Below, piece after piece: positions 1-12,180 of a stretch of DNA of 64,000 bases. The DNA is taken from positions 930,001-994,000 of the forward strand of contig JAGVVL010000022.1 in the NCBI GenBank assembly GCA_018287875.1. Reading direction: 5' to 3'. Each line of letters starts with the position of its first letter. The stretch's first letter is position 1. The notes beneath the pieces are model-generated. The model was not told the origin of the DNA and did no database searches. It saw only the letters and a program-made list of their open reading frames with translations. A program made the position numbers and the translations under genes. The DNA comes from Nigrospora sphaerica. Taxonomy: Eukaryota > Ascomycota > Sordariomycetes > Amphisphaeriales > Apiosporaceae.

Positions 1-514
1 ATGGTGAAGTTGTGGCGGTGGGAGCAGAGCCGACGAGAACGGAGTGTGGGTTCTCCTCCTTGGTTCGGAGCCCCCGCGTAATTGGTCCTTGCTAACAGGC
101 CGCCTCCAGACACCACTCTTATTTCGGCATCTCTTTGAACGTATACGAGTCGAGTGGAAGCCTTTGGATGGGGAGAGAGTGAACTGGGATAACGGGGGCC
201 GGGGGGAGTATCAGCGTACACAAGCAGGGTCTTCCCTCGAATGTCGGAAGTCGTGTCAACTGGACACCCGATGCTTCCAATACAAGCTCGACCACGGGAC
301 ATGCGTGTTGAGGGAAGCATTCGACCTCGGCAGCGCCATAATAGCGGAGGATACGGAGGGCACTATGGGTAGTTCTGGGGAGAGCCGAGGGTTGCCATCT
401 CCGCAGACCCAAATGGTGAGTGGCTGGAACATGGACCATGTCGATGCCTGGGCGCGGAAACATACTTGCGACGAGGTGCAATGGGTGAGGCCTAGTGTGG
501 CAAGAATGTACTAG
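1..514 (+). CDS. 3' end of a GT31/DUF604-type fungal glycosyltransferase (partial)
   Basis: The reading frame ending at the TAG at 512-514 has the C-terminal signature of fungal DUF604 (glycosyltransferase family 31-like) proteins: a segment PLLFRHLFERI, a WDN tripeptide, then a cysteine-rich module (LECRKSCQLDTRCFQY, a further Cys, VLREAFDLG), and finally SGWNMD with a terminal Cys and Trp. Family members are type II Golgi membrane enzymes with an apple/PAN-like end. The catalytic part lies off the window. Bases 1-43 read MVKLWRWEQSRRER in frame 1, which fits the family segment before PLLFR. A GTGTGG donor at 44 joined to an AG at 97-98 would keep the frame, but the branch point would then sit too close to the acceptor, so the junction is uncertain. 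Family call from motifs seen; substrate unknown. Confidence 0.6.
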
Positions 515-2990
515 GTCGGTGAGTATCCGCGCGACATGCGCGGAGCTGGACCGCGCAGACCATAGGTAGCCTCCCCGTCACGATACGCGGCTCAGTACTC
601 TTCCAGGCCAGTCGCCGCTTAGCGATACATCGTGGTGATAATAATACAGCATCGTGGACTGGGAAAATTCGGGGTCAAGATGAAAGCACTCGCTGCTGGT
701 GACAGCTGCCTCAATAGTGCGACTGCATTCTGGTGCGCCTGCGCCTGCCTTTAGCCGCTCTGGGTACAAAGACCGCATCGAGGAAATCTCACATGGCCAG
801 CTTTCCACTTGGCCGAGGCCATCGGATAGGTGCAACAGCACCTTTGTGGCAATGTGAGGCTATTCACAGTATTCGCACATAAGGTCACTTGAGCTACTGG
901 ACCTGGCACGGGTCCAGTATGTGAGCAGGTGGAGACAGACGCCCAGCTAAGTGCATATAGACTGCCCTTCCGGCATTCCTCTCTTTCTTTTATCCTTTCT
1001 AATGAAAGAACCTTATCCCTTCGTTTGCCACGCTCCCTCTAGTGCGACAACCTTACATTCCAGTAACGGTGGGTGCACCCCTCTCCCCTCCCCCCTTCCA
1101 CGATGGGCGCCTGGCACTCGTTTCACGAGGTGGCTGGACGACGCACCGCACGCACCTGGTGTCGCGAGGGCATCCTTGCACCGACCGCCAGGCGTGGCCA
1201 TTGTCGGCCTGGGGTCTAAGGAACCAGACTGCTTGCGAGGCAGGCTGTCGATGCCAGTAATGTCGGATCTCGCGCCGTGCGGGCCGGACAAGGATGGCAC
1301 TGGAATGTCGTTCTCTCTGGAACCCTGGCTGCTCTGTCTTCCTAGGTATGGATCGACGCGTGCCGAAGGCGATGGAATGCACGTCTTGCGTACTAATGAT
1401 GTCGGATTTCGCGCCTTCGCGCCCTCTGGTCCGGTCTAATTCCGTTGGCGCCGGGGGCGAAGCACTCCCCTCGCGTTTCCATCCGAGCCAGACAGGGATG
1501 GCACTGGAATGTTGTTCTCTCTAGCGCCCTGTCTGCTCACATCGTCTTAGGAAGGGATCGACGCGTATTGAGGGCGATGGAATGCGCGTCGTGCGTACCG
1601 ACAGAATGGTTCGCGAACCTGGCGTGGGGCCAGGGGTCGTGACATTTATACGAACCGGAATGGTCGTCCTAGATAACGTGACCCCGCTTATAGATGTAGG
1701 ACGTTGCATTGCGCATGCGACTATTGGTAGCGTAACCCTCTCTTCGAGAATCATAGGGTCATCCTATGGCAGGCAACAAACGCAGACGAGCCAACCGCTT
1801 GGCGGCATTCGTTTGAGTCCACGATGAGCATGGTTCGGAGCAGCCCTGTGCCCATGGGGGTGAGATCGGCACTGCTGGTGGAGCTCTGATGCGCGCATGG
1901 TCATTCAACGGCGCGCCCAACTGGGTCTAGACTCCAGGAGCTAGCAAGTATCCACCGCTGCGTATGGTGGTGCTGGCCCGGGCTGGTTACTTCCGTCAAG
2001 TCCTCTTTTGAAGCGAGTAGGATTCCAGGTAGGACGTGGATGTTAGGACGGTGGTCCCTCATAACCATAACAATACCTGGCCAGGAACAAAGGACGCAAG
2101 CTGGATGCGGAGATTTGGAGCACCCTGGGGCAGTGCCACATCATCCGGTGCAATAATAGGACGTAGCTCCATACGGAAGCACTCAACACATCCGGAGATC
2201 CGCTTCGCAGGGGCTGCTGCAACAGGTTCTCACTGCCAACAGCATTAGCGCTTAGCGTCGAGGTAGGAGCACGAGTCATGGAGAATTGGTCACATTTCTG
2301 GTTTGCTTGACCTTCGACACACCCCACCAGACCGAGAGGAAGGCGTAACGGCAAGGGCATAGGAATGCTAACGCACCGGACATTGTACTCATTCCACCAG
2401 GGATAGTGTGGGGCCTTTTGGTAAGCCCATAGTCCGGAAGAGCAGTTGAAGTAGCCCGTAGCATAGCGGTATCTGGCCTGTTTCGATCCAGCACGGAGGC
2501 GGGCCAACAGTCAAGCATGGATCGCGGCTCCCAACTGTTGCGTTCCATGGGCGTTCGTTACGAGTTATCTCTTGGAGCTCCGAACACACTCGTGCTGAGC
2601 GAGCCGACTCTAGCTTCAGCCCCTATCCATGCGGCCGACTTCCTCGGTGAGGGCGATGCACGGAGGGCGGTGTATTCGTTGGATGAAGGACCAATGAGAG
2701 GAGGGAGCACGTCCCGACAATTTGGCTCCCCAACCGAAAGGCAAGGAACAAAACAGGAACAGTACAGACCTTACCCAAAACGGTAAGGTTGGCTGTCGTA
2801 ATGGGCTATGGCATCTTTGCTTAGCTTAGCGGCAACTATAGTAGACATCGTTGCATTAGCTTTGCCTGGCAGCGCTAATGAGTGGTGGAATGCATGGTCT
2901 TGTCGGCAAGGATTTCAATCGCTAGGAGGGTGGACACCACGACGAACAAGCAAGCGTCCTGCAGTACTCACTTAAGACTACCTGATTATT
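515..2990. repeat. Diverged segmental duplication, copy A
   Basis: Non-coding segment that aligns by eye, in the same order and orientation, with 6036-7740. Shared landmarks include GAAAGCACTCGCTG (681 and 6205), CGGTGGGTGCACCCCTC (1066 and 6399), TGGCACTGGAATGTTGTTC (1498 and 6665) and GCATTGCGCATGCGACTATT (1705 and 6835). Copy A is longer because of a solo LTR (845-1049) and a local tandem duplication of about 200 bp around 1260-1560. I see no gene in it; the overlapping short frames are not conserved between the two copies. Confidence 0.8.
845..1049 (+). mobile_element. Solo LTR of a Ty1/copia family
   Basis: A 205-bp block starting TGTGGCAATG and ending AGTGCGACA. It aligns along its length with the LTRs of the complete element at 30252-37443, including the CTTTCTTTTATCCTTTCTAATG stretch near the 3' end (shared form CTTTCTTTT-TCCTTTCTAATG), but is visibly diverged. 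It is flanked by a perfect 5-bp duplication ACCTT (840-844 and 1050-1054). The paralogous segment at 6371-6390 has the uninterrupted sequence, that is, the pre-insertion site. Confidence 0.93.
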
Positions 2991-5900
2991 ACTAAGCGGG
3001 TCGACAGATGTTCTCCCCACTACACTGAATACCAAAAGACGGTGCCAGGAAGTCGTGTGAGAGCAGGGACCTTACGATGCCCCCTTCCCACTCTTTCTTT
3101 GCAGCAGCTACGTGTACGCATCGCTTTACACTGACACATCGACGCCCTCACTGAGAAAGGCCGCTTTGAGGTGAGCACTATATAGCCCAAACCCAATCGT
3201 TAGTAGTACCGAACATGGCCTTATCAGCCGTGTCCTTTCTCTGTGCGCCAAGCAGAATGGACTTTTCGATGACTGACAAAAACCCTAGGCCCAGACAGGA
3301 CAACAGGCTGCGGCGCAGCTTTGATAGACAGTACACGATTCCAGATAGATACCATTGATGATCCCCCTTGTCAGCACACCTTCGACGTTACCAGTATAGC
3401 TCTTAGAATCATGTAAACACCACTGCATGGAACTTAATTCTACAAAACTTTTCTTCATGTAGGCCACGCGGGTCCCGGTAAAGGCCACTCCCATTGAACT
3501 AAAATTGCAACAATGTTGGATCTAGTCCCTCGTCCTGGTCGAAGGACAACGATCGCTTCATGACCCGTTTCAAGTCTTCAGCCCAGTCTCTCTGTTCCTT
3601 CACCACATTCTGAAGCCTTTATACTGGTTAGCGCCTTTCATGACCATCCGCGAATGCTTACCCTTCTCTATTCTCCTGTACCCTAAATTCTCTGTCAGCT
3701 CCAACGAAGCTGAGATTTTCCCTCTAAGATTTGCGTACATAGTATCGACCCTCCGAATTGATGGCTCTGTAAGTCATACTGATCCTACCCTGCGACGGTG
3801 GATGAACTCACTTAGCTTCGAGCCTTGCGAGCTGCTCCCTAAGGTGTCTTAGCTCTTCTATAAGCGACATGCCTGTACTTTAGTAATGTTAGCACAGTTC
3901 TATGTAGTCTACCGCGTTATAACTTACGCGGTTCTACTTCTGGCATTGCTCTCGCTTGTGCTGGGCGAGTGACTGAGGGGTATTCGTGGGTCTTGTTCTG
4001 GGTCAAAGCTGACGTTATTTCCCTAAACTCCGGATAGTGAACCTGACGGGATCGTCGCCGGCGGTGCAGGTGGCTCCCAGTGGCTTGTTGGCCAGGTGCG
4101 CGTCCAGAGTGATGCTGATAATGGTCCATGGCTGCAAGGTAGCCCGATGGGTATTGCGAAGTCCTCGAAACCCGGACTTAACCGCCGTTAAATAGAGAGC
4201 TGGGCCGTTGACCCCCGTTCCTATACTCCTTTCTCGGGCTAACACTGCAGAATATTTCAGACTAGTGGTGCTGTGGCACGTATTGGTACGTTGCTTATTT
4301 GATGATCACGATCAACGTGACCCTGCGCCTTGTGGGACTCAGCAACCTAGATTTTACGAGCCATCGACAGGGTCGCATAAACCAAACATTGTCAGGAGTG
4401 AAATATCAGTATTCGTGACATTGCTTTTCCTCCCATCGCAGAGCTTGATTGACTCTTCAAGTTGATAGATTCGCTTGTCTTGGTCGTACTCGCCCTTGCT
4501 TTGCTTTACTTAATCAGTGGTTCGTCCTTTGTATTACAAGGCCGGACCTAGAAAAAGCGGTGGTGATTTGATTCCCTTGTAGCTGGACAGGTCTCAATGA
4601 CAAGTCTTTCCAGAAGCCTGGTGTCTAGAGCTTAGCGTGGTAGAAACGAGCAACCTATTACGGGAAGAACAAATCCGCTCGACATGACCGGTTAATATGC
4701 TCCACTGTATGGGTCTAAGGTGGGAGTACTGGCCGTTGGTTAGAGTTGCATACATGGGGCGCCTGGGATTACCTTGAATTGCCCTTGTTACAGGGGCCGC
4801 TCTGAAAACAACATGCCTTACCCAGTTTTCATTGGGCAAAGATCGTCGGATTGGCGCAGCAGCCGCCATGCATTCCAAAATCAGTGGACGGCCCTCATTC
4901 ACCCTTTCATGTTCCGCGATCGCTTTCTAGGGAGCCATCAGACTATTGATGGGCTCGATCAAACCATGTTCACTCGATTTAGGGATAGGCATGACCCAGA
5001 ATGGGTCCATTTCAGCACGAACGAGGCTTGTATTCCTGTTGGAGCAATGAAAAGCCCATGGCACACAGAACACCGCACGAAATCACCCGGTAGCCAGCCG
5101 GTACGGGCGCGTTGGGATAGCATTGCTTCATCCGGTGTAAGTGGTTGTATCCCCTAAGCAAGCACTCAATGGGTTAGAGATACACACTCCAAAGACTGAC
5201 GTTAAGGTGCTTACTAACAAAAACCTGGCGTTGAGCGTCCTAGATGAAAATATACTTCATATGTCACATCGTTGGTATGCTTGATCTTGCTAGCCATGAT
5301 ATAGGCCCCAGAATTTGGTCATCAAACAACAAGAGTGGGCTGCAGGTCTGACGAAAGCCCTAGAGGAATCTATGGTGTTCCTCAAAGGGCCGGAGACATT
5401 GAATCCGACTTTATTAAGGTTGTAGTTCGTGGTCAGGAACTACCACAAACTATCTTCATGACTCGTTCAAAGCGCAGGGGTGGTGGGGTCGTTATAGTGC
5501 GGATACAGTTTAGCTACGAAATTTCAATGGCCGCGTTCACGGGGTTAGAGGAGAGTTCAGAAGGAAGACAAACCGGTGTCGTACCTGACTGTACCTCTGA
5601 GTGCATTGAATTGGAGCGTAAGGAAGAGCGACGTTCGAAAGTCTGGAGGTTAGCGTCGTGAATTTGGTCTGTTGTTCTACGTTATGGGGTCTTCGCAACG
5701 CCGCTATATGATTACCTGGGTCTGTGTTACGAGAAATGGAACATTGCAAACGATACTCATGTTATATTGCCGTTTGCTATACACAAATTGTCCAGCATAT
5801 GGGTTTCTTGTCGGCCTACACCGAATATAACAACATGTTAATGCATTAAATAGGGCGGATGTAGCACGTCCAGGTGAAGCCCTTGAAGCCATGTCCGATG

Positions 5901-6035
5901 ATGTTTGCTACCTTGAACTGGCAAAAAATCAACAGAACCAACAACATCCCATCTGACCCTTAATCAGATCATTGCGATCCCCTTGACAAGCTCTGTAGCA
6001 CTCGCGGAACGGCACATGCGTCACGTTGGTTTGAA
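2991..6035. other. No gene recognised
   Basis: About 3 kb of moderate-GC sequence with only short frames in all six readings and no recognisable protein motif, TIR, LTR or RNA gene. It separates the two copies of the segmental duplication. The longest frame (4774-5157, 127 codons) has no family resemblance I can name and I do not call it a gene. Confidence 0.5.
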
Positions 6036-7740
6036 CAAGAATATCCGCGCGACTTGCGTTTAGCAGGGCCGTGCAGGCCACAGGAAGCCTCCATTCCACA
6101 ACGCGCGGTTCGGTATGCTACCGGGCCACTCACTCACCGCTAAAGGCCAATCTTGGCGACGATAAGTACGGCATCATGAACCAGGGAAACTTTGGGGCCA
6201 AGACGAAAGCACTCGCTGTTGGTGACAGCTGCATGACCAGTGCATCGGCCTCATGGTGCGCCTGCATCCCTAGCGCGTCTGTGCCTGCTTTTAACCGCGC
6301 TGGCTGCACAGACCGCATCGAAAACATCGCACCTGACCAGCTTTTTACTTGGTCAAGGCCATTGGACAGGTGCAACAGCCACCTTACATTCCAGCAACGG
6401 TGGGTGCACCCCTCCCCCCCTTCCCCCTCCGCCTTCGACGATAGGCGCCTAGCACTTGCTTCACCTGGCGGCCGGACGACGCACCGCAAGCATCCGGCGT
6501 CGCGTGGTATCCTTGCACCCAAAGCCAGGGGTGCTCATTGTCGGCCAGGGATCCAGGGAACCAGAACCGCTTGGCTTCGTCGCGACGGGTGCGGGGCAAG
6601 CAACGAGCCTGCTGTCCGTGGAAGGCGAAATCGGTCGTCCAACTGACGTGCGAGACGAACAGGGGTGGCACTGGAATGTTGTTCTCTCTGGCGCCCTGCC
6701 TGCTCACGTTGTCTCAGGAAAGGATCGACACGTGTTGGGGGCGATGGAACGCGCGTCATGCGTACCGACAGAATGGTTCGCGAACCGGAATGGTCCTCCT
6801 AGATAACGTGACCCCGCTCACAGATGTAGGACGTTGCATTGCGCATGCGACTATTGGCAGCGTGACCCTCTCTTCGGGCGTCATAGGCCATCATAGAGCA
6901 GGCCATCATAGGGCAGGCAACAGACGCGGACGAACCAACTGCTTGGCGGCATTCGTTCGAGGCCACGATGAGGATGGTGCCGAGCCGCCCTATGCCCATG
7001 GGGATGGGATCGGCACAGCTAGCGGAGCCCCGAAGCACGCATGGTCACCCAACTGCGCGCCTAACTGGGTCTAGACTCTAGCAGCCAGCTAGTATCCCCC
7101 CCGGCGTACGATTGTGCTGCCTACTAAGCTGTGGCGTAGCGGCAAGTGCATAGGAATGTTAGCGCTCCGGATATTGTGTTTATTTCTCTTGGGTAAGCGT
7201 GGGGCTCTTCGGCAAGCCCCTAGTCCGGACAAGTAGGCGAAGTCGCCCATAGCACACCGGTATCTGCCCGTTTCGATGCGGCGCGGAGGAGGGCTGACAG
7301 TTAAGCGTGGGTCGCGGCTACCAATCGTTACGTCCCGTGGACGTCCGCTACGAATTACCTCTTAGGGCTCCGAACATGCTTATGATGAGCTAGCCGAGCC
7401 TCGGTGAGGGCGAAAAGCGGACGGCAGTTTGTTAGTGGGACGAAGGACCAATAAGAGGAGGGAGCGCGTCCCGACAGTTTGGCTCCCGAACCGAAGGACA
7501 AGGGATAAAACAGGGTTCAAAACCAGCTTGACAGACAGTCAGGCTAGTAGCCGAAACAGGCTATGGCGCCCCGCCAAGGTCTGCGGGACCTAAGTAGGCT
7601 TGGTTGCATCCGCTTTGCCGACAGCGCTTATTAGCGGTAGAATATGCAGGTCTTGCCAGTAAGGATTTCTATTGCCAGGATGACCGAACCAAGAAGCGCC
7701 TGCAGTGCGCGCCTAGGACTAGTTGCGGCCAAGCAGCGGC
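6036..7740. repeat. Diverged segmental duplication, copy B
   Basis: Counterpart of 515-2990. It lacks the solo LTR: at 6371-6390 the sequence reads straight through the insertion point. It also lacks the local tandem duplication of copy A. Similarity fades after about 7700. The frames overlapping it (for example 6071-6646) are shadows; no protein family is recognisable. Confidence 0.8.
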
Positions 7741-9030
7741 TGTGCTAACCGCCGTCCCGTGGATTTCCACTGGCAAGCTAGCGTAGAGGGGGGCGCAGCG
7801 CCGCAGCCGTTGGAACGAGCCAAAGCAGTAGCCCCGCCGTCGCAGGGCCAGGCCATGTCGGTCGGCTCTTCCTCTCTGACGAGGGGCACCGAACGATGGT
7901 GCCAAGGACTAATGTGGTTGCCTCGCTTAGCAAGGAAGAGGCTGCTAGCTCACCACGACGAGCATCGGCACGAACGTAACATGGTACTACAGTGGGTCAT
8001 CAGCAGAGCTGGGCGACGGTGGATACGGCGGTGCGGTGTACGGATTCGGTGTGCCGGCAGGATAGGACGAGAAGGCCGGCCACATCATTACTGGGTAAAA
8101 CGAGTGCAGATGAATTCGAAGAGCAGAGTGAGAAAGACCAAACGGGTAGTGTCGGCGGGAATTGACCAAAACAGTCAAAGTAAGTGTAAAAAGGGTGGAA
8201 GAACAAGGGGGGAGAGGAGAAGGGGCGAGGGAAGGAGACAGGGAGGGAGATCAATGGACTAAGAAGAGATAGAACGAGAGGGAGGGGGAAGGGGAGAGGG
8301 AAGGGGCGAGCGAAGGGGCCAGGAAGAGATAGAACGAGAGGGAGGGAGAGGGACAGAATGCGAGGGAGGAACAGAAGGGAGGAACAGAGTAAGAGAGAGG
8401 GGGGGGGGGGGCAGGGGATCCGGAAGAGACAGACCGAGAGGGAGAGGGACAGAACGAGGAGGCAAGGGGCCAGGAAGAGACAGAAGCAGAGGCAGAGCAA
8501 TAGCGGCCGACGGGACGTGACCATGTCCAGCAGACTAAAGCTGAAACGTAGCTTCCAGCCAAGCCCGAATTCGACCCGGGCCCCAGGCGTCGAATAGATG
8601 CCAGGAGCCGAACAGGTGCGAGGAGCCGAAAAGGCGGCAGGGCCACAAGGCGAGCAAAACCCAAGGGGCGAGGAGCTTAAGGGGGCGAGAAGCCTAAGGG
8701 GGCGAGGAGCCCCAATCGATCCCACCATATGCATTCCGCCGATCGACCCGCCCTGCCGGCGTAGCTAGGTCAGAACCGGCTATGGAAGACTTCGCGGGCG
8801 CCATAGACGAGGTTGGGGACCCGTCGATGGCCAGGGTCTTGGCGGGCGCCGGAAGTACGGCGACACTAGCGCGCGATGGCTATATAAGGGGGGCCGCCGT
8901 CTCCGTAGAGAACGAGATTTCCTTCCCTCCTCGTGCTTCCGTCAGGTTCGTCCGTTCAAGTGGACGTATGTTGCCATTCAGAGTTGACTTTGGTCCTTGT
9001 GGTAGCTGGCCCATGATTTGCCCGGTGTTC
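7741..9030. repeat. Purine-rich low-complexity tract (core 8190-8500), no gene seen
   Basis: From about 8190 to 8500 the + strand is almost pure A/G with GGGAGAGGGA-type repeats and recurrent GGCCAGGAAGAGA blocks. From 8590 to 8710 there are short GGCGAGGAGCC-like repeats. A TATAAGG-like motif sits at about 8880 (GGCTATATAAGGGG), with no convincing coding frame behind it. Long minus-strand frames here (8000-8734) are a Ser/Pro/Leu-rich readout of the purine tract and are not genes. Confidence 0.6.
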
Positions 9031-9510
9031 AACATCGGGTGGTAGGCCAACAACCATGGGGTGTTCGCACCCCACGGGAGGCCAACGATCCGCGTCCGGG
9101 CGGTAGGCTGACAGCCATGTAGACGCTTTTTAACCCTGGTGGCTGGCCAACGATCCATACGGTGACTCGCTCCCGATGGTAGGCGCAATAACCATGCAGT
9201 TTGCACACTGCATGGGGGCTGACGACCCACGTCCGGGCGGTAGGCCAACGGCTGCCTTAGCGGGCAGCCAGCCAACGATCCATCCGGTGATTCGCTCCCG
9301 GTGGTAGGCGCAATCACCATGGGGTGTTCGCACCCCACGGGAGGCCAGTGATCCGCCCCGAGACCTCGTCCCGGGTGGTAGGTCGACAGCCATGTAGGCG
9401 CTCTGTACCCTAGTGGCTGGCTAACGATTCATCCGGTGATTCGCTCCCGGTGGTGGGCGTAATAACCATGCAGCGGGTACGCCCCATGGGCGGCGGGCGA
9501 GGTCGGACTC
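9031..9510. repeat. Tandem array of about seven hairpin-bearing units (60-75 bp)
   Basis: Seven successive units each begin GGTAGGC or a close variant (about 9040, 9100, 9178, 9239, 9304, 9377 and 9453) and contain AACCATG or AGCCATG followed by a short inverted repeat. Examples are GGGGTGTTCGCACCCC at about 9059 and 9311, GCAGTTTGCACACTGC at about 9196, and GGCTGCC/GGCAGCC at about 9249. Units end alternately in a CCATCCGGTGATTCGCTCCC type and a CGTCCGGGC type, so the higher-order period is close to two units. No reading frame is conserved. Confidence 0.75.
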
Positions 9511-9679
9511 TTCAGCCTCCGTGGCGCCGGCTGGAAATCTTCCTACTTCCCTCGAGGTAGGGAGAGCCGATGTAGAGACGCATTCGGCGCACACGTGCCG
9601 CGAGGCGCAACAACTAAGCGGGGGCCACGCGCTTCCATGGAGGGCCCACGCGCCACACAGTCGATACGCTCCTGATGGT

Positions 9680-9910
9680 CGGCCTGGGTCGCAGTCGAGA
9701 CTCTCCTGCGTTTGCGAGGGTGCCCCTACAGTCGAGACTCTCCTGTAGGCAGGTTCGCCTCCTGGCACGACGAGTTCTGCCGCGTACTCCATACGAGCTT
9801 TTCCCGACGGACCGCAGTCGATCGATCCTCTCCTGCGTTTTTAAGGGTGCCCCTACAGTCGAGGCTCTCCTGTAGGCAGGTTCGCCGCCCGGCACGACAG
9901 ACTCTGTCGG
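9680..9910. repeat. Two-copy repeat of about 130 bp
   Basis: The block CAGTCGAGACTCTCCTGCG, then GGGTGCCCCTACAGTCGAG, then CTCTCCTGTAGGCAGGTTCG and CGGCACGAC occurs at about 9690-9780 and again at about 9823-9905 with few changes. The core TCGAG-CTCTCCTG resembles the unit of the minisatellite that follows at 10079, which suggests a common origin. No gene is seen from 9511 to 10078. Confidence 0.7.
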
Positions 9911-10078
9911 CCGGTTGTCTTCCTACCGATGTGCCCATTCCTGTCGCACGCTTAGTTCCCACCCTGGTGTGGCCTGTGCCTTCTCACGGCGGATGTCGTC
10001 CTGGTTGGAGCGCTTTGTTCTCTCTGCTGCGCGTCTCCGGCGAGGCGCATTCCCTCCAAGACCGTCGAGCTCTCCTTT

Positions 10079-10530
10079 CCGATGACGGTTGAGACTCCTG
10101 TCTATGACAATCGAAGTCTCCTGTCCCATGACAGTCGAGCATCTCATGCCCGAAAGCTATTTGTCTCCTGTCCCATGGCGGTTGAGAAGCCTGTCCGTGA
10201 CAGCTAAGCATCTCTTGCCACGACAGTCGAGCATCTCGTCCATGACAATCGAGATCTCCTGTCCCACGACAGTCGAGGTCTCCTGTCCCATGACTGTCGA
10301 GCATCTCTTGTGTACGACATCCGAGCGTCTCCTGTCCCACGGAAATCGAGCATCTCCTGTCCATGACGGCCAAGCATCTCTTACCATGACAGTCAAGCAC
10401 CTCCTGCCCTACGGCAGTTGAGACTCCTGTGCATGATGGCTAAGCATCTCTTGCCATGAATGTCGAGCTCTCCCGTCCGATGACGATCGAGACTCCTGTC
10501 CCACGACGGTCGAGCACCTCCTGTCCGGCG
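10079..10530. repeat. Degenerate minisatellite, unit about 25 bp
   Basis: About eighteen imperfect copies of a unit near CATGACAGTCGAGCATCTCC with spacer TGTCC (24-28 bp spacing). Units differ by point changes and small indels; no unit is exactly conserved and there are no unique spacers. The long frames on both strands (for example 9984-10400 minus) are just the repeat translated. Confidence 0.85.
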
Positions 10531-10854
10531 TCTTTATGTCGTTTACTCGGAAGCCTTCTTTTACCTCCCCTCAGTTGAGAGCCGAGCATCTCCTTTCCGA
10601 GGCCCTCATGCAGCATAGCCAGAAGGCTGTGCCCCTCGACGCAGTGGAGTCGCTACTGCCCCGCAGGTTTGATGCCAGTTTGGGAGCCTTCAATATACTT
10701 GACATGATGCCACTGCTCATTCCATAACGTCCATCTTTATGCCGCGTAGCATCCCTCGTGCCGTGTAGCATCCCTTGTCCCGTGTAGCTTCCACCTTGTG
10801 CCTGTAGCCGCCATGTGTTTTGGGCTAGGTGGTCGCAACTGCTCACAGTGTTCT

Positions 10855-10955
10855 GCGTGTTTGTATGTCTATATGTCTGTATGTATATATGTCTGCATGT
10901 TTATATGTCTGTATGTCTATATGTCTGTATGTCTATATGTCTGTATGTCCATAGT
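10855..10955. repeat. TGTATGTC/TATATGTC minisatellite
   Basis: About 95 bp of alternating TGTATGTC and TATATGTC octamers, for example TGTATGTCTATATGTC repeated. It gives periodic Tyr/Cys/Met/Val frames in every reading, which explains the otherwise odd plus-strand frames at 10798-11280. Confidence 0.85.
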
Positions 10956-11699
10956 CGTGCTCGCCTCGTCGTTATGCTACGTCTTCACGTCGCCGGTCAA
11001 CTCCCTGACCTCCATTCCCGTTTCCTTGCGTTGCCTCACCGGATGGACGGTTGCCGTCCTAGAGGCCTTGTGGTACATAGTAGCCCTTAGAACCTCTTGC
11101 GGCGCGGGGCCTGCCTGTACCGCTGCATGTGCTGCTGTATATGCCGCTGTTTGTCTCTGTCGACGGCCTTCTCTGTACCAGCCTGCGTATAACGACCTCT
11201 CTCTTAACGTGTATGCGCCCGTTGGGGCCCGGCGCGCTTCCACCAGCCGGGGGCCATTGTGGGCGGGGCATCGCCTCTGAGAGTCTGTGCCCAGTGGGGT
11301 TTGCTGCTCGCGTCTGCTTGTGGGCCGCGCCGTGTCCGACGCCCGCTCCTAATTCTGTCCCACGTATGGCTCCCCCGGTTGGGCCGTGGCCGTTCTGGGT
11401 CGGTCTATTCTGACGATGCGCGTTGGCTGTTTTGGGCTGTGTCTTGTACTGTCAGGACAGCGGCAGATGTGACCTAGGCAACTTCCTACTTCCTCTGGTT
11501 CCTGCTCCGTTCACTTCCTGCATTTGGCTGATTGCTGCTTCTTCTAGGGCCGTGGCCGTTCCGGGTCGGGCCTCTTTTGACGCGTGCTCATCAGCTCTCT
11601 TTAGCTGTGGTGGGTGCTCTTAGGACAGCGGCGGATAGGGTCTGGTGCTACTTCTTGGCGCGGCTTCATTTCTTACGAGCGCCGACCGGATCGAGCGTA

Positions 11700-12180
11700 C
11701 TCCACTCTTCCTACTCGTCCACTTCCTGCTTCCGCATCTTCGTCTGGTTTTGCTTCGTCTGGTTCTGCTTTGCCTGGTTCATGCTTCGGCGGGTTCTGCT
11801 TCGTCTGCTTACTGCTTCGTCTGGTTACTGCTTCCTGCCCAGTCCGCTTCCTGCTTCGATTAGTTCCAGTTCCTACTTGTTCTGCTTTTGCTTCGTCTGC
11901 TTCTGCTTCCTGCTTCCTGCTCACATGTTAATGTACACCACGCCGCGTCTGACCCTAGCTCCCGACCGGATCTGCCGTACTCGGCTCTTCCTATCCCACC
12001 CATTTCCTTCTTCCTCTGCTTCATGCTTCGGCTGCTTTCTGCTTCGTTTATTTCCTGCTTCATCGGATTTCTACTTCCTACTTCGACTGATTTCCGCTTC
12101 CTCTAGTTCCTGCTTTTTGCTTCGGATGCTTTCCGCTTCCTCTAATTCCTGATTCCGCTTCCTTCTTCGTCCGCTCCCGC
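11700..12180. repeat. Pyrimidine-rich repeat tract (TTCCTGCTTCGTCTG-like)
   Basis: About 480 bp dominated on the + strand by C/T with recurring TTCTGCTTCGTCTG and TTCCTGCTTC units, interrupted at about 11920-12000. From about 11520 to 12720 there are further short repeats, including a block near 12550-12680 built on AGTAGTAGCTTCTGTCC. No credible gene is seen between 10531 and 13004. Confidence 0.7.

Noticed and set aside
8000..8734. 244-codon minus-strand Ser/Pro/Leu-rich frame
   Set aside because: Direct readout of a purine-rich low-complexity tract; alternative frames are equally open.
9031..10530. CRISPR-like look of repeated short units
   Set aside because: Units degenerate, no fixed repeat, no unique spacers, and the genome is a fungus. 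These are satellites.
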